A DNA stretch of 39,271 nt, taken from the NCBI GenBank assembly GCA_964476515.1, contig CAYZAY010000014.1:1-39271 (forward strand). The letters are read 5' to 3'. Each line of letters begins with the position of its first letter. Position 1 is the stretch's first letter. The notes under the pieces are model-generated. The model was not told where the DNA came from, did no database searches, and saw only the letters and a program-made list of their open reading frames with translations. This document shows positions 1 through 7,944 of this stretch, piece after piece. This stretch comes from JASMHC01 sp964476515 (GTDB taxonomy: Bacteria; Pseudomonadota; Alphaproteobacteria; Rhodobacterales; Rhodobacteraceae). The position numbers were made by a program, and so were the translations under genes.

Positions 1-1
1 G

Positions 2-376
2 CCCTATGATCTTGCCTATGATATCGGAGAGCATCGGCAAGCCTTTATTGGGTTTCTAAAGTGGCTTCAAAAAAACCTCGCTGAACAAACCAGCGTAAGA
101 ATTGACCAGCACTGGGCCAGTCAGTCGCAAATCATTCAGGGGTTCGGCAACTTCGCCCTGCCTGACATCATTATCCACGAGCGGGATATGGACGAAGAGC
201 TACTTTGGCTTGCGTCCAAAGTGGGTGTCGAAAGTCCACGACTGCCCGTTCGCGAAGAGCCGGTGGGTAATTACTCTTTGGCTGACATTTACGATCAAGA
301 GCTCGAAAAGGTCGCGCAGGCGACCTATAGCCGAGACTACATGGTGTTTGGTTTCAACAAATGGCGCGCTGATTAG
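2..376 (+). CDS. sulfotransferase family protein (NodH-like), 3' end only
   Basis: The reading frame is open from the window edge to the TAG at 374-376, giving 124 C-terminal residues; the start lies outside the window. The visible part has the pattern of the C-terminal portion of sulfotransferase-family proteins annotated as NodH-like in Rhodobacteraceae: a helix ending FIGFLKWLQ, then HWASQSQII, a PDIIIHERDMDEEL stretch, and the closing segment YSRDYMVFGFNKWR. Such enzymes move a sulfuryl group from PAPS to a carbohydrate or other acceptor, but the PAPS-binding N-terminal motif is not in view, so activity and acceptor cannot be judged. The stop codon interlocks with that of ptsN on the other strand. 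The first internal ATG, at 188, is not the true start because homologous-looking sequence continues upstream of it. Confidence 0.6.
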   Translation, partial: PYDLAYDIGEHRQAFIGFLKWLQKNLAEQTSVRIDQHWASQSQIIQGFGNFALPDIIIHERDMDEELLWLASKVGVESPRLPVREEPVGNYSLADIYDQELEKVAQATYSRDYMVFGFNKWRAD

Positions 377-837
377 GCCGCTTGCGACGTCGGACCTGCG
401 GTCAGGATCGCATATAGCGCCGAAGGATCGTCGTTCGAGCGAAGCTTGGTGCGAACACCGGAATCCTTCAAAGTCCGCGAAATCAGCGCCAGAGCTTTTA
501 GATGTTCAACGCCCGCATCAGCAGGGGCAAACAGGCTAAAGACAATATCGACTGGTTCGCGATCAGGTGCCGAGAAATCTACCGGCTTTTCCAGCATGAC
601 GAACACACCGCAAAGCTCTTCCAGATCGTCTAGGCGTGCGTGGGGCAAGGCTACTCCGTGCCCCACACCTGTTGGTCCAAGGTTTTCACGCTCGGTCAAA
701 GATTCAATGGCGGTTTCAGCCTTCAGACCATAGGCAGAGGCTGCAACCTCACCCAGTTCCTGAAACAGACGCTTTTTGCTTGTTGTAGATGATACAACTT
801 TCACAGCCTCTGGCCGTACAATCTCGGACAAGTGCAT
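373..837 (-). CDS. ptsN: PTS IIA-like nitrogen regulatory protein PtsN (EIIA-Ntr)
   Basis: A 154-residue protein with the fold signature of the mannitol/fructose-type EIIA domain across nearly its whole length. The phosphorylatable histidine is His66 in the motif GVALPHARL. EIIA-Ntr is the last phosphoacceptor of the nitrogen PTS (PtsP, PtsO, PtsN). It is a regulatory protein acting on potassium transport, kinases and carbon/nitrogen balance, and not a sugar transporter. It lies 31 bp downstream of hpf on the same strand, which is the standard alphaproteobacterial order, so the two are probably co-transcribed. Its stop codon overlaps the stop of the convergent sulfotransferase gene by 4 nt. 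Confidence 0.95.
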   Translation of the reverse strand: MHLSEIVRPEAVKVVSSTTSKKRLFQELGEVAASAYGLKAETAIESLTERENLGPTGVGHGVALPHARLDDLEELCGVFVMLEKPVDFSAPDREPVDIVFSLFAPADAGVEHLKALALISRTLKDSGVRTKLRSNDDPSALYAILTAGPTSQAA

Positions 838-868
838 GTTTTATTACCCTAACTTCGGAAAGATGCTT

Positions 869-1444
869 TTAGCCGCCGTTTTGTGGGTCAATCCAACCGA
901 TATTCCCATCTTCACGACGATAAACGACATTTAGCCCGTTGTTTCCCTCATTTTTGAAAACAAGAACCGGAGCGCCAGCTAGTTCCATCTGCATAACCGC
1001 TTCACCGACCGACAAAGATTGAACGCGTGCTTCCATCTCTGCGACGATCATCGGCTGCAGGGTTTCGGGCTCCGAATCCTCTGATTCCTGATCTGATGCG
1101 AGGATATATGACGAAGCTCCGGAATATTCAACGGGTTCACTTCGTTCCTGATGGTGGTCCTTTAATCGCCTCTTATACCGTCGGAGCTGTTTTTCCATTT
1201 TGTCCGAGGTACTATCAAATGCAGCGTGGATTTCATGCGCGTGACCTTTGGCCGAAGCCGTTAGCCCTGTGGACAAATGAACAGTTGCTTCGCAAACGAA
1301 TTCAGATCCGCTTTTTGAAAAAACAATGTTCGCGTCAGTCGGGCGCTCGGCGTATTTTTGAACAATGCCGTTCAACTCATCCTGCACATAAGTCTGAAGG
1401 GCGTTGCCGATATCAATTTGTTTCCCGCTGATTTGGTAGCGCAT
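869..1444 (-). CDS. hpf: ribosome hibernation promoting factor, long form (HPF/RaiA)
   Basis: A 191-residue protein. Residues 1-100 form the S30AE/YfiA domain, which binds the small subunit over the mRNA and tRNA sites. An acidic linker (about 112-130) leads to a C-terminal domain at about 130-188 containing VGEAVMQMEL and NVVYRREDGNIGWIDP. The C-terminal domain marks the long form, whose dimerisation makes 100S ribosome dimers in stationary phase. The ATG at 1442-1444 is preceded by AAGGAATAATAC, a good ribosome binding site. In many alphaproteobacteria rpoN sits between lptB and this gene; here that space is a 236-bp gap. Confidence 0.95.
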   Translation of the reverse strand: MRYQISGKQIDIGNALQTYVQDELNGIVQKYAERPTDANIVFSKSGSEFVCEATVHLSTGLTASAKGHAHEIHAAFDSTSDKMEKQLRRYKRRLKDHHQERSEPVEYSGASSYILASDQESEDSEPETLQPMIVAEMEARVQSLSVGEAVMQMELAGAPVLVFKNEGNNGLNVVYRREDGNIGWIDPQNGG

Positions 1445-1680
1445 GTATTATTCCTTTCTTAGGAAGCAGACAGATTTATCGCGTTCGAAATACTTCGAAT
1501 GTTCTGTCTTTTTATTTTCGGAAAATGTGGCTGTCAGTTTGCCCAGTTCACTGCCCAGCGTCTTGCGCGGGGCCCAATGAATCGTGCGGACGCATTGAAC
1601 AACCATGCTCCAATTGGGCGCGATTTGGCGGCGAGAGTCAATGACCTAGCGCAAGTTCATTTGAAATAGAAAGTTTCCGC
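1445..1680. other. intergenic gap between lptB and hpf, with paired TTCGAA sites
   Basis: This 236-bp gap interrupts the lptCAB-hpf-ptsN run and probably holds the hpf promoter. It contains two TTCGAA palindromes at 1484-1489 and 1494-1499, exactly 10 bp centre to centre (one helical turn), about 40 bp upstream of the hpf start. A 52-codon minus-strand ORF (1448-1606, ATG start) ends 3 nt before the hpf start codon; I do not recognise its product. No rpoN remnant is visible. Confidence 0.4.
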
Positions 1681-2445
1681 CTACGAAATTTTGAAATCGT
1701 GGCCCAGATAAACGCGTCTGACGTTGTCGTCATTGACAACATCGTCGGGCGAACCGCTCATCATGACGGTTCCGTCATGTAGGATGTAAGCGCGGTCTAC
1801 GATTTCCAGGGTTTCGCGAACGTTGTGGTCGGTAATAAGAACACCAATTCCACGCTTGCTTAGATCAGCGACAAGATGGCGAATGTCCCCGACGGATATC
1901 GGATCAACGCCAGCGAACGGTTCGTCGAGAAGCAGATACTTGGGGTTCGCAGCCAGACATCTGGCAATCTCGACACGGCGGCGTTCACCCCCCGACAGGG
2001 CAAGCGATGGTGCACGGCGCAAGTGTTCGATAGAAAACTCTGAAAGCAGCTCTTCCAGACGCTCGCGTCTTTTGTGGCGGTCCTTGATCGAAATATCGAG
2101 GATGGCCGAGATGTTGTCTTCGACTTTCATTCCGCGAAAGATCGACATTTCCTGTGGCAGATACCCGATCCCAAGCCGCCCACGGCGATACATGGGTAGA
2201 TTTGTAACATCGGTGCCATCCAGAACAACGCGGCCACCTTCGGGCGAAACGAGCCCTGCGATAGAATAGAAACAGGTCGTCTTGCCTGAACCGTTGGGGC
2301 CGAGAAGCGCAACGACTTCGCCCCGATCCAATTGCATAGACACGTCCCGAATGACGATTTTCTTGCGATAGCTTTTGCGCAGATTTTCAATACGCAGCCC
2401 CGACGCCCCTTGGGTTACAGTCAGTTCGGGGCGTTTGTCTGTCAT
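1681..2445 (-). CDS. lptB: LPS export ABC transporter ATP-binding protein LptB
   Basis: A 254-residue ABC ATPase: Walker A GPNGSGKTT at 49-57, ABC signature LSGGE at 150-154, Walker B LLLDEP at 171-176 and the switch histidine His207. The segment FAGVDPISVGDI after Walker B is typical of LptB and separates it from amino acid transporter ATPases. LptB powers LptFG at the inner membrane to pull lipopolysaccharide out of the bilayer and push it along the LptC-LptA bridge. Its start codon shares a base with the lptA stop (both at 2445), so the two are translationally coupled. Confidence 0.96.
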   Translation of the reverse strand: MTDKRPELTVTQGASGLRIENLRKSYRKKIVIRDVSMQLDRGEVVALLGPNGSGKTTCFYSIAGLVSPEGGRVVLDGTDVTNLPMYRRGRLGIGYLPQEMSIFRGMKVEDNISAILDISIKDRHKRRERLEELLSEFSIEHLRRAPSLALSGGERRRVEIARCLAANPKYLLLDEPFAGVDPISVGDIRHLVADLSKRGIGVLITDHNVRETLEIVDRAYILHDGTVMMSGSPDDVVNDDNVRRVYLGHDFKIS

Positions 2446-2933
2446 CAGTTGCTACCTTGTGAGCGTAGAACGGTGCGAACACGCCCCGTCAGAAGTGCAC
2501 TTCCATCGTTTAGGTTCACGGTCATTTCTTCGGCTGCAAGGCTGCTTAGACCCAGCGCCAAAAGAACATCGCCCTTCATAACGATAATGCCGTCTGTAAC
2601 GGAATACTCGGCCATTTCGGCTTCGGCTGCCTCTTCGCCGGATACAAGTGTTACACCACCGCTCGCAATCAGTGCATCAATGTCCGAGGTTTCAGGGTTG
2701 TAGACAACCGTAACCAATGGGGCCGACAGGGACATTTCACCCTGTTTGATCACAACGTTACCCGAAAACGTGGCCGAGTTGTCGGCCTGAGAAATCGCAA
2801 GCTCGTCCGCCTCAATCTCGATCGGGGCGTCAGTGTCTTGTGCAAGCGGGCCAAACGTCAAAGACGTTTGCGCAACCGCGATGCTTGCCAGCACCGAAGC
2901 AACCAGGACTAAAAAGAAACGAAAGATACTCAC
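2445..2933 (-). CDS. lptA: LPS transport periplasmic protein LptA
   Basis: A 162-residue exported protein with an N-terminal signal peptide (hydrophobic core FFLVLVASVLASIAVAQ, cleavage probably after AVAQ). It is followed by an OstA/LptA-type beta-jellyroll domain recognisable from IEIEADELAISQADNSATFSGNVVIKQG. LptA polymerises into the periplasmic bridge that carries lipopolysaccharide from LptC to LptD. It sits between lptC, which it overlaps by 4 nt, and lptB, so the three genes form one operon. Confidence 0.92.
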   Translation of the reverse strand: MSIFRFFLVLVASVLASIAVAQTSLTFGPLAQDTDAPIEIEADELAISQADNSATFSGNVVIKQGEMSLSAPLVTVVYNPETSDIDALIASGGVTLVSGEEAAEAEMAEYSVTDGIIVMKGDVLLALGLSSLAAEEMTVNLNDGSALLTGRVRTVLRSQGSN

Positions 2934-3550
2934 TGCGCGGCCTCATTTGTTTGGCTTGGTTCATATAACACTTTGATGCCATTCTTGAAAACAAGCATCG
3001 AGGTTCCTGTTTGGTTTTGCAAATGAACAATCATTTTGCCTGCATCAATATCGCCAACCGGACCAGAGGCCGCGACTACACCCGCCGATTCGATGAGTGT
3101 TTTGTCCAAGTCTGATATCAACTCTTCGGTTGAAATTCGATAACCAGAGGACGTTTGGATGAAAACATCCCCTTCCAAGCGGGCGGTTTTGGCATCTTCG
3201 ATAGACCCTTCGTCAGCTTGTGCCGTAACGCTTGCCCCGTCCGGTGTTTGAAAAATAGCCGTCAGCCTATTGATCGTCGCGTTTTCGATATTGGTTGGAT
3301 CAGCCTTTGCAGAGCTTGCGGAAATGGTGATGGCGGCGCCATCGGCGGTCATTCCGGAAAACTCAGGCGCGGTAATTCGGGGTTCACGCGCCAGTTCCTT
3401 TACGTCCACAGAAGCGAACGGAATGGATTGTTCGGGGTCAATACTGCGCGAAAACAGGAAAAGCGTGGACAGCAACGCCAGTGCCGACAGGGGCAGCAGA
3501 ATCTTCAACCACGCAACGACACGCGAATAGCTGGCAATGCTTTGAGCCAT
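2930..3550 (-). CDS. lptC: LPS export system protein LptC
   Basis: The frame is open from 3583, but I place the start at the ATG at 3548-3550 (MAQSIASYSRVV), which has GAGGTG about 10 nt upstream; this gives 206 residues. One N-terminal membrane anchor (WLKILLPLSALALLSTLFLF) is followed by a periplasmic domain with the LptC/LptA jellyroll pattern. LptC is bitopic, docks on LptB2FG and hands lipopolysaccharide to LptA. The 3' end overlaps the lptA start by 4 nt. Sequence conservation in LptC is low, so position beside lptA and lptB carries much of the assignment. Confidence 0.88.
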   Translation of the reverse strand: MAQSIASYSRVVAWLKILLPLSALALLSTLFLFSRSIDPEQSIPFASVDVKELAREPRITAPEFSGMTADGAAITISASSAKADPTNIENATINRLTAIFQTPDGASVTAQADEGSIEDAKTARLEGDVFIQTSSGYRISTEELISDLDKTLIESAGVVAASGPVGDIDAGKMIVHLQNQTGTSMLVFKNGIKVLYEPSQTNEAAQ

Positions 3551-3634
3551 TTTTGTGCTGCACCTCTGGTTTCGTTGCCGCAAGGCTACCGGATTTCAAT
3601 TACCCGACCAAGACCCGCCACGCGATTGCGCGGA

Positions 3635-4246
3635 TCAGTGCGCAAAGATGTCGATCTCTGGCCAGCCCGCCAGGTCTAGTTTCGCCCGTGTCGGCAGAAA
3701 ATCAAAACACGCCTGCGCCATTTCGGTTCGTCCTTCACGCGCAAGACGCTGATCCAGAATATCCCGTAGTTTGTGCAGATACAAAACATCGCTGGCGGCA
3801 TAGTCCAACTGTGCATTGCTAAGCTTGTCGGTGCCCCAATCGCTTGATTGCTGCTGCTTTGAAATGTCCACGCTCAGTAGTTCTTGCAACAGGTTCTTTA
3901 GCCCATGCCGGTCGGTGTATGTCCGCACCATTTTGCTAGCTATTTTTGTGCAGTATACGGGGGCGGTCAGTGCCCCGAACGCGTTGTACATCGCGGCGAT
4001 ATCAAATCGGCCAAAGTGAAACAACTTTAGAACGTTTGGGTCTTCTAGCATGCGACACAGGTTTGGTGCCTCGGTCTGGCCTTTCGCAACTTGAACCAGA
4101 TGCGTATGCCCGTCGCCCGAAGACATCTGTATCAGACACAAACGATCCCGATGGGGGTTTAGCCCCATAGTCTCACAGTCGATGGCAACAACAGAGCCTA
4201 GGTCCAAATCGTCCGGTAGATCGCCCTGATACAAATGGTTTGCCAC
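3635..4246 (-). CDS. rnd: ribonuclease D-type 3'-5' exonuclease, short form
   Basis: A 203-residue DEDDy exonuclease. Exo I is AIDCETMGLN with Asp23 and Glu25, Exo II is LFHFGRFDIAAMYNAFG, and Exo III is YAASDVLYLHKL with the tyrosine and aspartate that complete the metal site. The protein stops after the catalytic domain and lacks the HRDC domains of the E. coli enzyme (about 375 residues), which is usual for the short alphaproteobacterial paralogue. It trims 3' ends of structured RNAs such as tRNA precursors. It lies upstream of lptC on the same strand with a short gap and may feed transcription into the lpt genes. Confidence 0.9.
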   Translation of the reverse strand: MANHLYQGDLPDDLDLGSVVAIDCETMGLNPHRDRLCLIQMSSGDGHTHLVQVAKGQTEAPNLCRMLEDPNVLKLFHFGRFDIAAMYNAFGALTAPVYCTKIASKMVRTYTDRHGLKNLLQELLSVDISKQQQSSDWGTDKLSNAQLDYAASDVLYLHKLRDILDQRLAREGRTEMAQACFDFLPTRAKLDLAGWPEIDIFAH

Positions 4247-4503
4247 GTCTCATATCCTTTTCGTTGCTCTGAAGAAGGGGAATAGAGCCGTTGTCTAAAG
4301 AATTCAATCAGGCGGTTCACAAAGCTAATCTGACCGGCGTCGTCCAACCCCGACACGCGAAAGCTGAACAATGAGAGAATAGGGCCGGTGGCAATCTCGA
4401 AATCAGGATCGCTTTTCCATTTTAAGGCCAGCGCCTCGGACCAATTAGCGTGGTTGCGAAGCTCTTCAAGCCCGTAGCCTCGGATAATTAATGTGTTAAC
4501 CAA
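4247..4503 (-). pseudogene. remnant of a PLP-dependent aromatic amino acid decarboxylase gene
   Basis: A frame that can only start at TTG (4501-4503) encodes a stretch resembling the C-terminal third of group II PLP decarboxylases (DOPA/tryptophan decarboxylase type): IIRGYGLEELRNH, WSEALALKWKSDPDFEI, then GPILSLFSFR. In intact enzymes the helix between 'LR.H' and 'W.E.LA' is longer, so there seems to be a small internal deletion. After FVNRLI the similarity moves to the next frame, which reads DNGSIPLLQS against the usual DDGRIYLTQT; this suggests a frameshift. A TGA lies just upstream and no catalytic-lysine region exists nearby. The reading rests on remembered family patterns, so it is moderately sure. 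Confidence 0.5.
4488..4499. promoter_or_regulatory. weak candidate operator upstream of hpaR
   Basis: TTAATGTGTTAA is an interrupted inverted repeat (TTAA arms around 4 nt) about 70 bp before the hpaR start. MarR-family regulators, HpaR included, often bind short AT-rich inverted repeats at their own promoter. The site is short enough to be chance and it overlaps the decarboxylase remnant. Confidence 0.2.
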
Positions 4504-4566
4504 AACGCTTGCTTGTCAAGTACCACTGTTTGCGCCAGTTTCGTCGTGTACACGCGGAAAGTGAAC

Positions 4567-5025
4567 ATGAAAAACAGCGGCACCAAAACGAACTCGCTTC
4601 AGCTAAGCAAAACCGGTCGATCTTTACCGATTGCACTGCTGCGTGCACGCGAAGTCGTGATGGAGCCGTATCGGACGATGCTTCACGCAAGCAATATCTC
4701 GGAACAGAAATGGCGGGTCCTTCGTGTGGTGAACGAAATGGGTCCGGTGGGTCAGGCCCGTATCGCAGAAGCCGCCTGTATCATGATGCCAAGCCTAACC
4801 CGCATTCTGAAAGCGATGGAGCAGGATGGTTTGTTAACACGGGCCAACGATGCATCGGACAGACGAACCACCCTTGTGTCCATCACGGAAACCGGCATAG
4901 CGCTCATTAATGAGCATTATTCGAACAGCGCCCAAATAACGCAAAAACTAGCGCAAGAGTTTGGCGAAGAGCGGTTAGAGACGCTTCTCGATTTGCTTGA
5001 GGATTTGCGGAAGCTGAAGTTTTAG
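4567..5025 (+). CDS. hpaR: MarR-family regulator, HpaR type
   Basis: The frame is open from a TTG at 4513, but the ATG at 4567, preceded by GGAAAG, gives the 152 residues expected of HpaR. The winged-helix core shows ISEQKWRVLRVVNEMGPV, then RIAEAACIMMPSLTRILKAMEQDGLLTRAN and the wing DRRTTLVSITETG. HpaR represses homoprotocatechuate (4-hydroxyphenylacetate) catabolic genes in enterobacteria. No hpa catabolic genes are in the window, so its target here is unknown; the neighbouring decarboxylase remnant hints at a lost aromatic-amine pathway. The stop codon interlocks with the stop of the convergent Hint gene. Confidence 0.8.
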   Translation: MKNSGTKTNSLQLSKTGRSLPIALLRAREVVMEPYRTMLHASNISEQKWRVLRVVNEMGPVGQARIAEAACIMMPSLTRILKAMEQDGLLTRANDASDRRTTLVSITETGIALINEHYSNSAQITQKLAQEFGEERLETLLDLLEDLRKLKF

Positions 5026-5474
5026 GCGGACTTGCGCTGCGGTACAGATTTGCCCACGGCTAGAACGCCATTTGTCATCATTAGAGCCGCTTCGTTCGTC
5101 AGAACCAAGTAGCATTGAAGGCCAGCCAGTTGATCCGCAATTCGGGCAAGGCCTTCGCCAACTAAATTTCTGACCAATATGCGCCGCGCAACAGGGATCG
5201 ATTGGCCTTTGGGTTTGGTCGCGACAAAAATCTCAAGCGTTTGTGGCGCAAAGAAATCATCGCTTGGCTGGGTGTCTGAAAGCGCGTGCTTGGGGATCAG
5301 TACGGGCGCTGTCGATGTGTCTTGACCCGCGACCCAAGGCACAATGTTAGACACTTCGACAAGCTTTTGTGCTAGCGGATCGAACAGCTTGTCGCCGACC
5401 TGCAGCTCTTCGACCCGGCGACAGGTGCCGTCGGGATCAACAAGGATTTGCGTGCCTTTGCAAAGCAGAGCCAT
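5022..5474 (-). CDS. small stand-alone Hint-domain protein
   Basis: A 150-residue protein that appears to be one Hint (hedgehog/intein) module. It begins LCKGTQILVDPDGTCRRVEELQVGDKLFD, the usual block A pattern with the nucleophile-position cysteine at residue 5 followed by a threonine. PVLIPKHALSD corresponds to the region that reads 'PVLIPAGAL' in the larger Hint_2 proteins common in Rhodobacterales. The protein starts almost at the splice-type cysteine, so there is no N-terminal extein to be cleaved. The later 'SPQH' histidine motif of the family is not evident (FFAPQTLEIFVA stands there), which suggests weakened or lost autoproteolysis. Function unknown. Confidence 0.6.
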   Translation of the reverse strand: MALLCKGTQILVDPDGTCRRVEELQVGDKLFDPLAQKLVEVSNIVPWVAGQDTSTAPVLIPKHALSDTQPSDDFFAPQTLEIFVATKPKGQSIPVARRILVRNLVGEGLARIADQLAGLQCYLVLTNEAALMMTNGVLAVGKSVPQRKSA

Positions 5475-5696
5475 AGAGCCGAATTTCCCAGAGTGGCGAA
5501 TCCGAAAACGTTCGCCGAACAGGTGACAACATTAGCCTTCGCTAGTTGGTTTGTCGAACAGGGGAAAAGCGTTTTACGTACTTGAAATCGCATTGCCGTC
5601 GTTGCTGATGGCGCTTGCTTTTTATATTCGTAAGGGGCGGCAGGTGGTGAAATCTGCGGGTGCCGTGCCAACGACGCTAGTTTGGAAGAGAGACGA

Positions 5697-6695
5697 ATGA
5701 CAGTTTACGCGCTGAATGGATTGGGCCGCATGGGAAAGCTTGCGCTAAAGCCTCTGTTGGAACGCGGGGCCGACATCGCTTTTATCAACGACAAAACCGG
5801 CGATCCGAAAATGCATGCCCATCTGTTGGAATTCGACACTATTCACGGGCGCTGGGACGCAGAGTTTGCGGCTGACGACGAAAGTATCTCGATTGATGGT
5901 GTGCGAATTCCGGCCCTTTCAGTCTCTAACATAGGGGAATTGCCGCTTAGTGGTGTCGATGTAGTTATCGACTGCACAGGGGTCTTCAAAACCGAAGAGG
6001 CGCTTCAGCCCTATTTCGACGCGGGCGTGAAAAAGGTGGTAGTGTCTGCTCCGGTCAAAGACGGGAAAGCTGCAAACATCGTTTTTGGCGTGAATAGTGA
6101 CACATACGACCCAAGCAAGCACCGCATCGTCACTGCAGCAAGCTGTACGACCAACTGCTTTGCGCCTGTCGTAAAAGTCCTTCAGGAAAACATCGGTATC
6201 AAGCATGGATCGATAACAACCATTCATGATGTGACGAATACCCAGACCATTGTGGACAGGCCGGCAAGTGATCTGCGTCGTGCGCGTTCAGCACTCAACA
6301 GCTTGATCCCGACCACCACGGGATCAGCAACCGCGATCACACTGATATACCCCGAACTGAAGGGCAAGCTGAACGGTCACGCGGTGCGGGTGCCTTTGCT
6401 GAATGCTTCGCTGACCGACTGTGTGTTTGAACTGAATAGGGAAACCACGGCAGAAGAGCTAAACGGCTGGTTTAGAGACGCATCCGAAGGGGATTTAATG
6501 GGGATATTGGGTTACGAAGAACGTCCCTTGGTATCCACAGACTACACCAACGACCCCCGCAGTGGGATCGTAGACGCGCTGTCGACGATGGTGATCAATG
6601 ACACTCAGGCCAAGATTTACGTCTGGTATGACAATGAATGGGGTTACGCCCACAGATTGGTTGATGTGGCCCTGATGGTCGGAAATTCCCTTTGA
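5697..6695 (+). CDS. gapdh (ars-type): ArsJ-associated glyceraldehyde-3-phosphate dehydrogenase
   Basis: I start this at the ATG at 5697 (GGAAGAGAG just upstream) and not the in-frame TTG at 5682, giving 332 residues. The NAD-binding loop reads NGLGRMGK, the catalytic cysteine is in AASCTTNC (Cys150) and the paired histidine is in TTIHDVTNTQ (His177). The C-terminal YDNEWGYAHRLVDV is standard for the family. In organoarsenical resistance this GAPDH variant uses arsenate in place of phosphate to make 1-arseno-3-phosphoglycerate, which ArsJ exports before it hydrolyses. The next gene is arsJ, overlapping this stop codon, which is the main reason to choose this role over glycolysis. Confidence 0.85.
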   Translation: MTVYALNGLGRMGKLALKPLLERGADIAFINDKTGDPKMHAHLLEFDTIHGRWDAEFAADDESISIDGVRIPALSVSNIGELPLSGVDVVIDCTGVFKTEEALQPYFDAGVKKVVVSAPVKDGKAANIVFGVNSDTYDPSKHRIVTAASCTTNCFAPVVKVLQENIGIKHGSITTIHDVTNTQTIVDRPASDLRRARSALNSLIPTTTGSATAITLIYPELKGKLNGHAVRVPLLNASLTDCVFELNRETTAEELNGWFRDASEGDLMGILGYEERPLVSTDYTNDPRSGIVDALSTMVINDTQAKIYVWYDNEWGYAHRLVDVALMVGNSL

Positions 6696-7942
6696 TAGAG
6701 ACTAAAAAGACCCTTCCAGCGTACATCGCCGTCACAGCAGCCTATTGGGCGTTTATGCTGACAGACGGCGCTTTGCGGATGCTGGTTCTATTGCATTTCC
6801 ATTCACTCGGCTTTTCGCCAGTGCATCTGGCCTATCTGTTCATTCTATACGAATGTGCGGGCATTCTGACGAACCTGTCTGCCGGATGGATTGCGGCTAG
6901 GTTTGGTTTGGGAAGCACGCTGAAAGCGGGCCTTTTCCTGCAGATATTAGCCTTGGTCGGGTTTGTGCATCTTGATGAAGGGTGGGGGATCACATTGGTC
7001 GTCACATATGCGATGGGCGTTCAGGGGCTTTCCGGTATCGCTAAGGACCTAACCAAGATGAGCGCCAAAAGCGCGGTTAAGCTGCTTGCGCCAGACGAAA
7101 GCTCTGCCCTGTTCAAATGGGTCGCGATCCTGACCGGTGCAAAGAATGCGATCAAAGGATTTGGCTTTTTGCTTGGTGGTGTTCTTTTGGCCTTGGTCGG
7201 CTTTCAGACGTCTGTGTTGGGCATGGCAGCGCTGCTAGCAGTCATCCTATTGGCGATCGTGCTGCGTATGCAATCTGGCCTACCAAGCGGCGTAAAGGGC
7301 ACCCAAATCAAAGAGGTCTTTTCGACAAGCGCACGCGTAAACTGGCTTAGCTTTGCGCGGGTATTTCTGTTTGGCGCACGGGATGTGTGGTTCGTGGTGG
7401 GTATTCCGGTCTATTTCTACGCGGTCCTGTCCGACGGAAGCGAAGCCGGAAACCGATTGGCATTTTTCACGGTCGGCGGGTTCTTGGCCATTTGGACAAT
7501 CCTTTATGGAGTGGTTCAAACCCTTGCGCCAAGGATTTTGAGTGCCCAGCGGGTATCGACCGAAAAACTAGTGTCTAAAGCAGAGATATGGGTCGGATCG
7601 CTTGTTGTAGTCCCAGCAATTCTTGCTGTGGTGGTCGTTCTGTCACCGGACGCCAGTTTAGGGCTAACTGTGTCTCTAATACTGGGGCTTTTGGTGTTCG
7701 GAGCGATCTTCGCGGTGAATTCATCGCTCCATTCTTACCTCATATTGGCGTTCACGACGGGCCAACGGGTCACGATGGATGTCGGGTTCTACTACATGGC
7801 CAACGCAGCGGGTCGATTGGTTGGAACCTTGCTGTCAGGGATCAGCTATCAGGTCGGAGGGCTTGGGCTTTGCCTTCTGACTGCGTCAATCATGTTAATG
7901 GTTAGTTGGCTGTCAACGCGTCGACTTGCTAGCAAAATCTAG
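6692..7942 (+). CDS. arsJ: organoarsenical efflux MFS transporter ArsJ
   Basis: A 416-residue major facilitator protein with about 12 membrane segments and an ArsJ-like opening (YIAVTAAYWAFMLTDGALRMLVLLHFHSLGFSP). The conserved loop GLSGIAKDLTKMSAKSAVK is highly typical of ArsJ. Its partner enzyme makes 1-arseno-3-phosphoglycerate in the cytoplasm and ArsJ expels it, so the pair confers arsenate resistance without arsenate reduction. The start appears to be TTG at 6692-6694, sharing bases with the TGA stop of the GAPDH gene, so translation is probably coupled. The gene ends 2 nt before the stop of the convergent LacI regulator. Confidence 0.88.
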   Translation: MIETKKTLPAYIAVTAAYWAFMLTDGALRMLVLLHFHSLGFSPVHLAYLFILYECAGILTNLSAGWIAARFGLGSTLKAGLFLQILALVGFVHLDEGWGITLVVTYAMGVQGLSGIAKDLTKMSAKSAVKLLAPDESSALFKWVAILTGAKNAIKGFGFLLGGVLLALVGFQTSVLGMAALLAVILLAIVLRMQSGLPSGVKGTQIKEVFSTSARVNWLSFARVFLFGARDVWFVVGIPVYFYAVLSDGSEAGNRLAFFTVGGFLAIWTILYGVVQTLAPRILSAQRVSTEKLVSKAEIWVGSLVVVPAILAVVVVLSPDASLGLTVSLILGLLVFGAIFAVNSSLHSYLILAFTTGQRVTMDVGFYYMANAAGRLVGTLLSGISYQVGGLGLCLLTASIMLMVSWLSTRRLASKI

Positions 7943-7944
7943 AG

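Noticed and set aside
4513..4566. Upstream TTG start for hpaR
   Set aside because: It adds 18 residues with no HpaR-like pattern; the ATG at 4567 has a ribosome binding site and gives the usual length.
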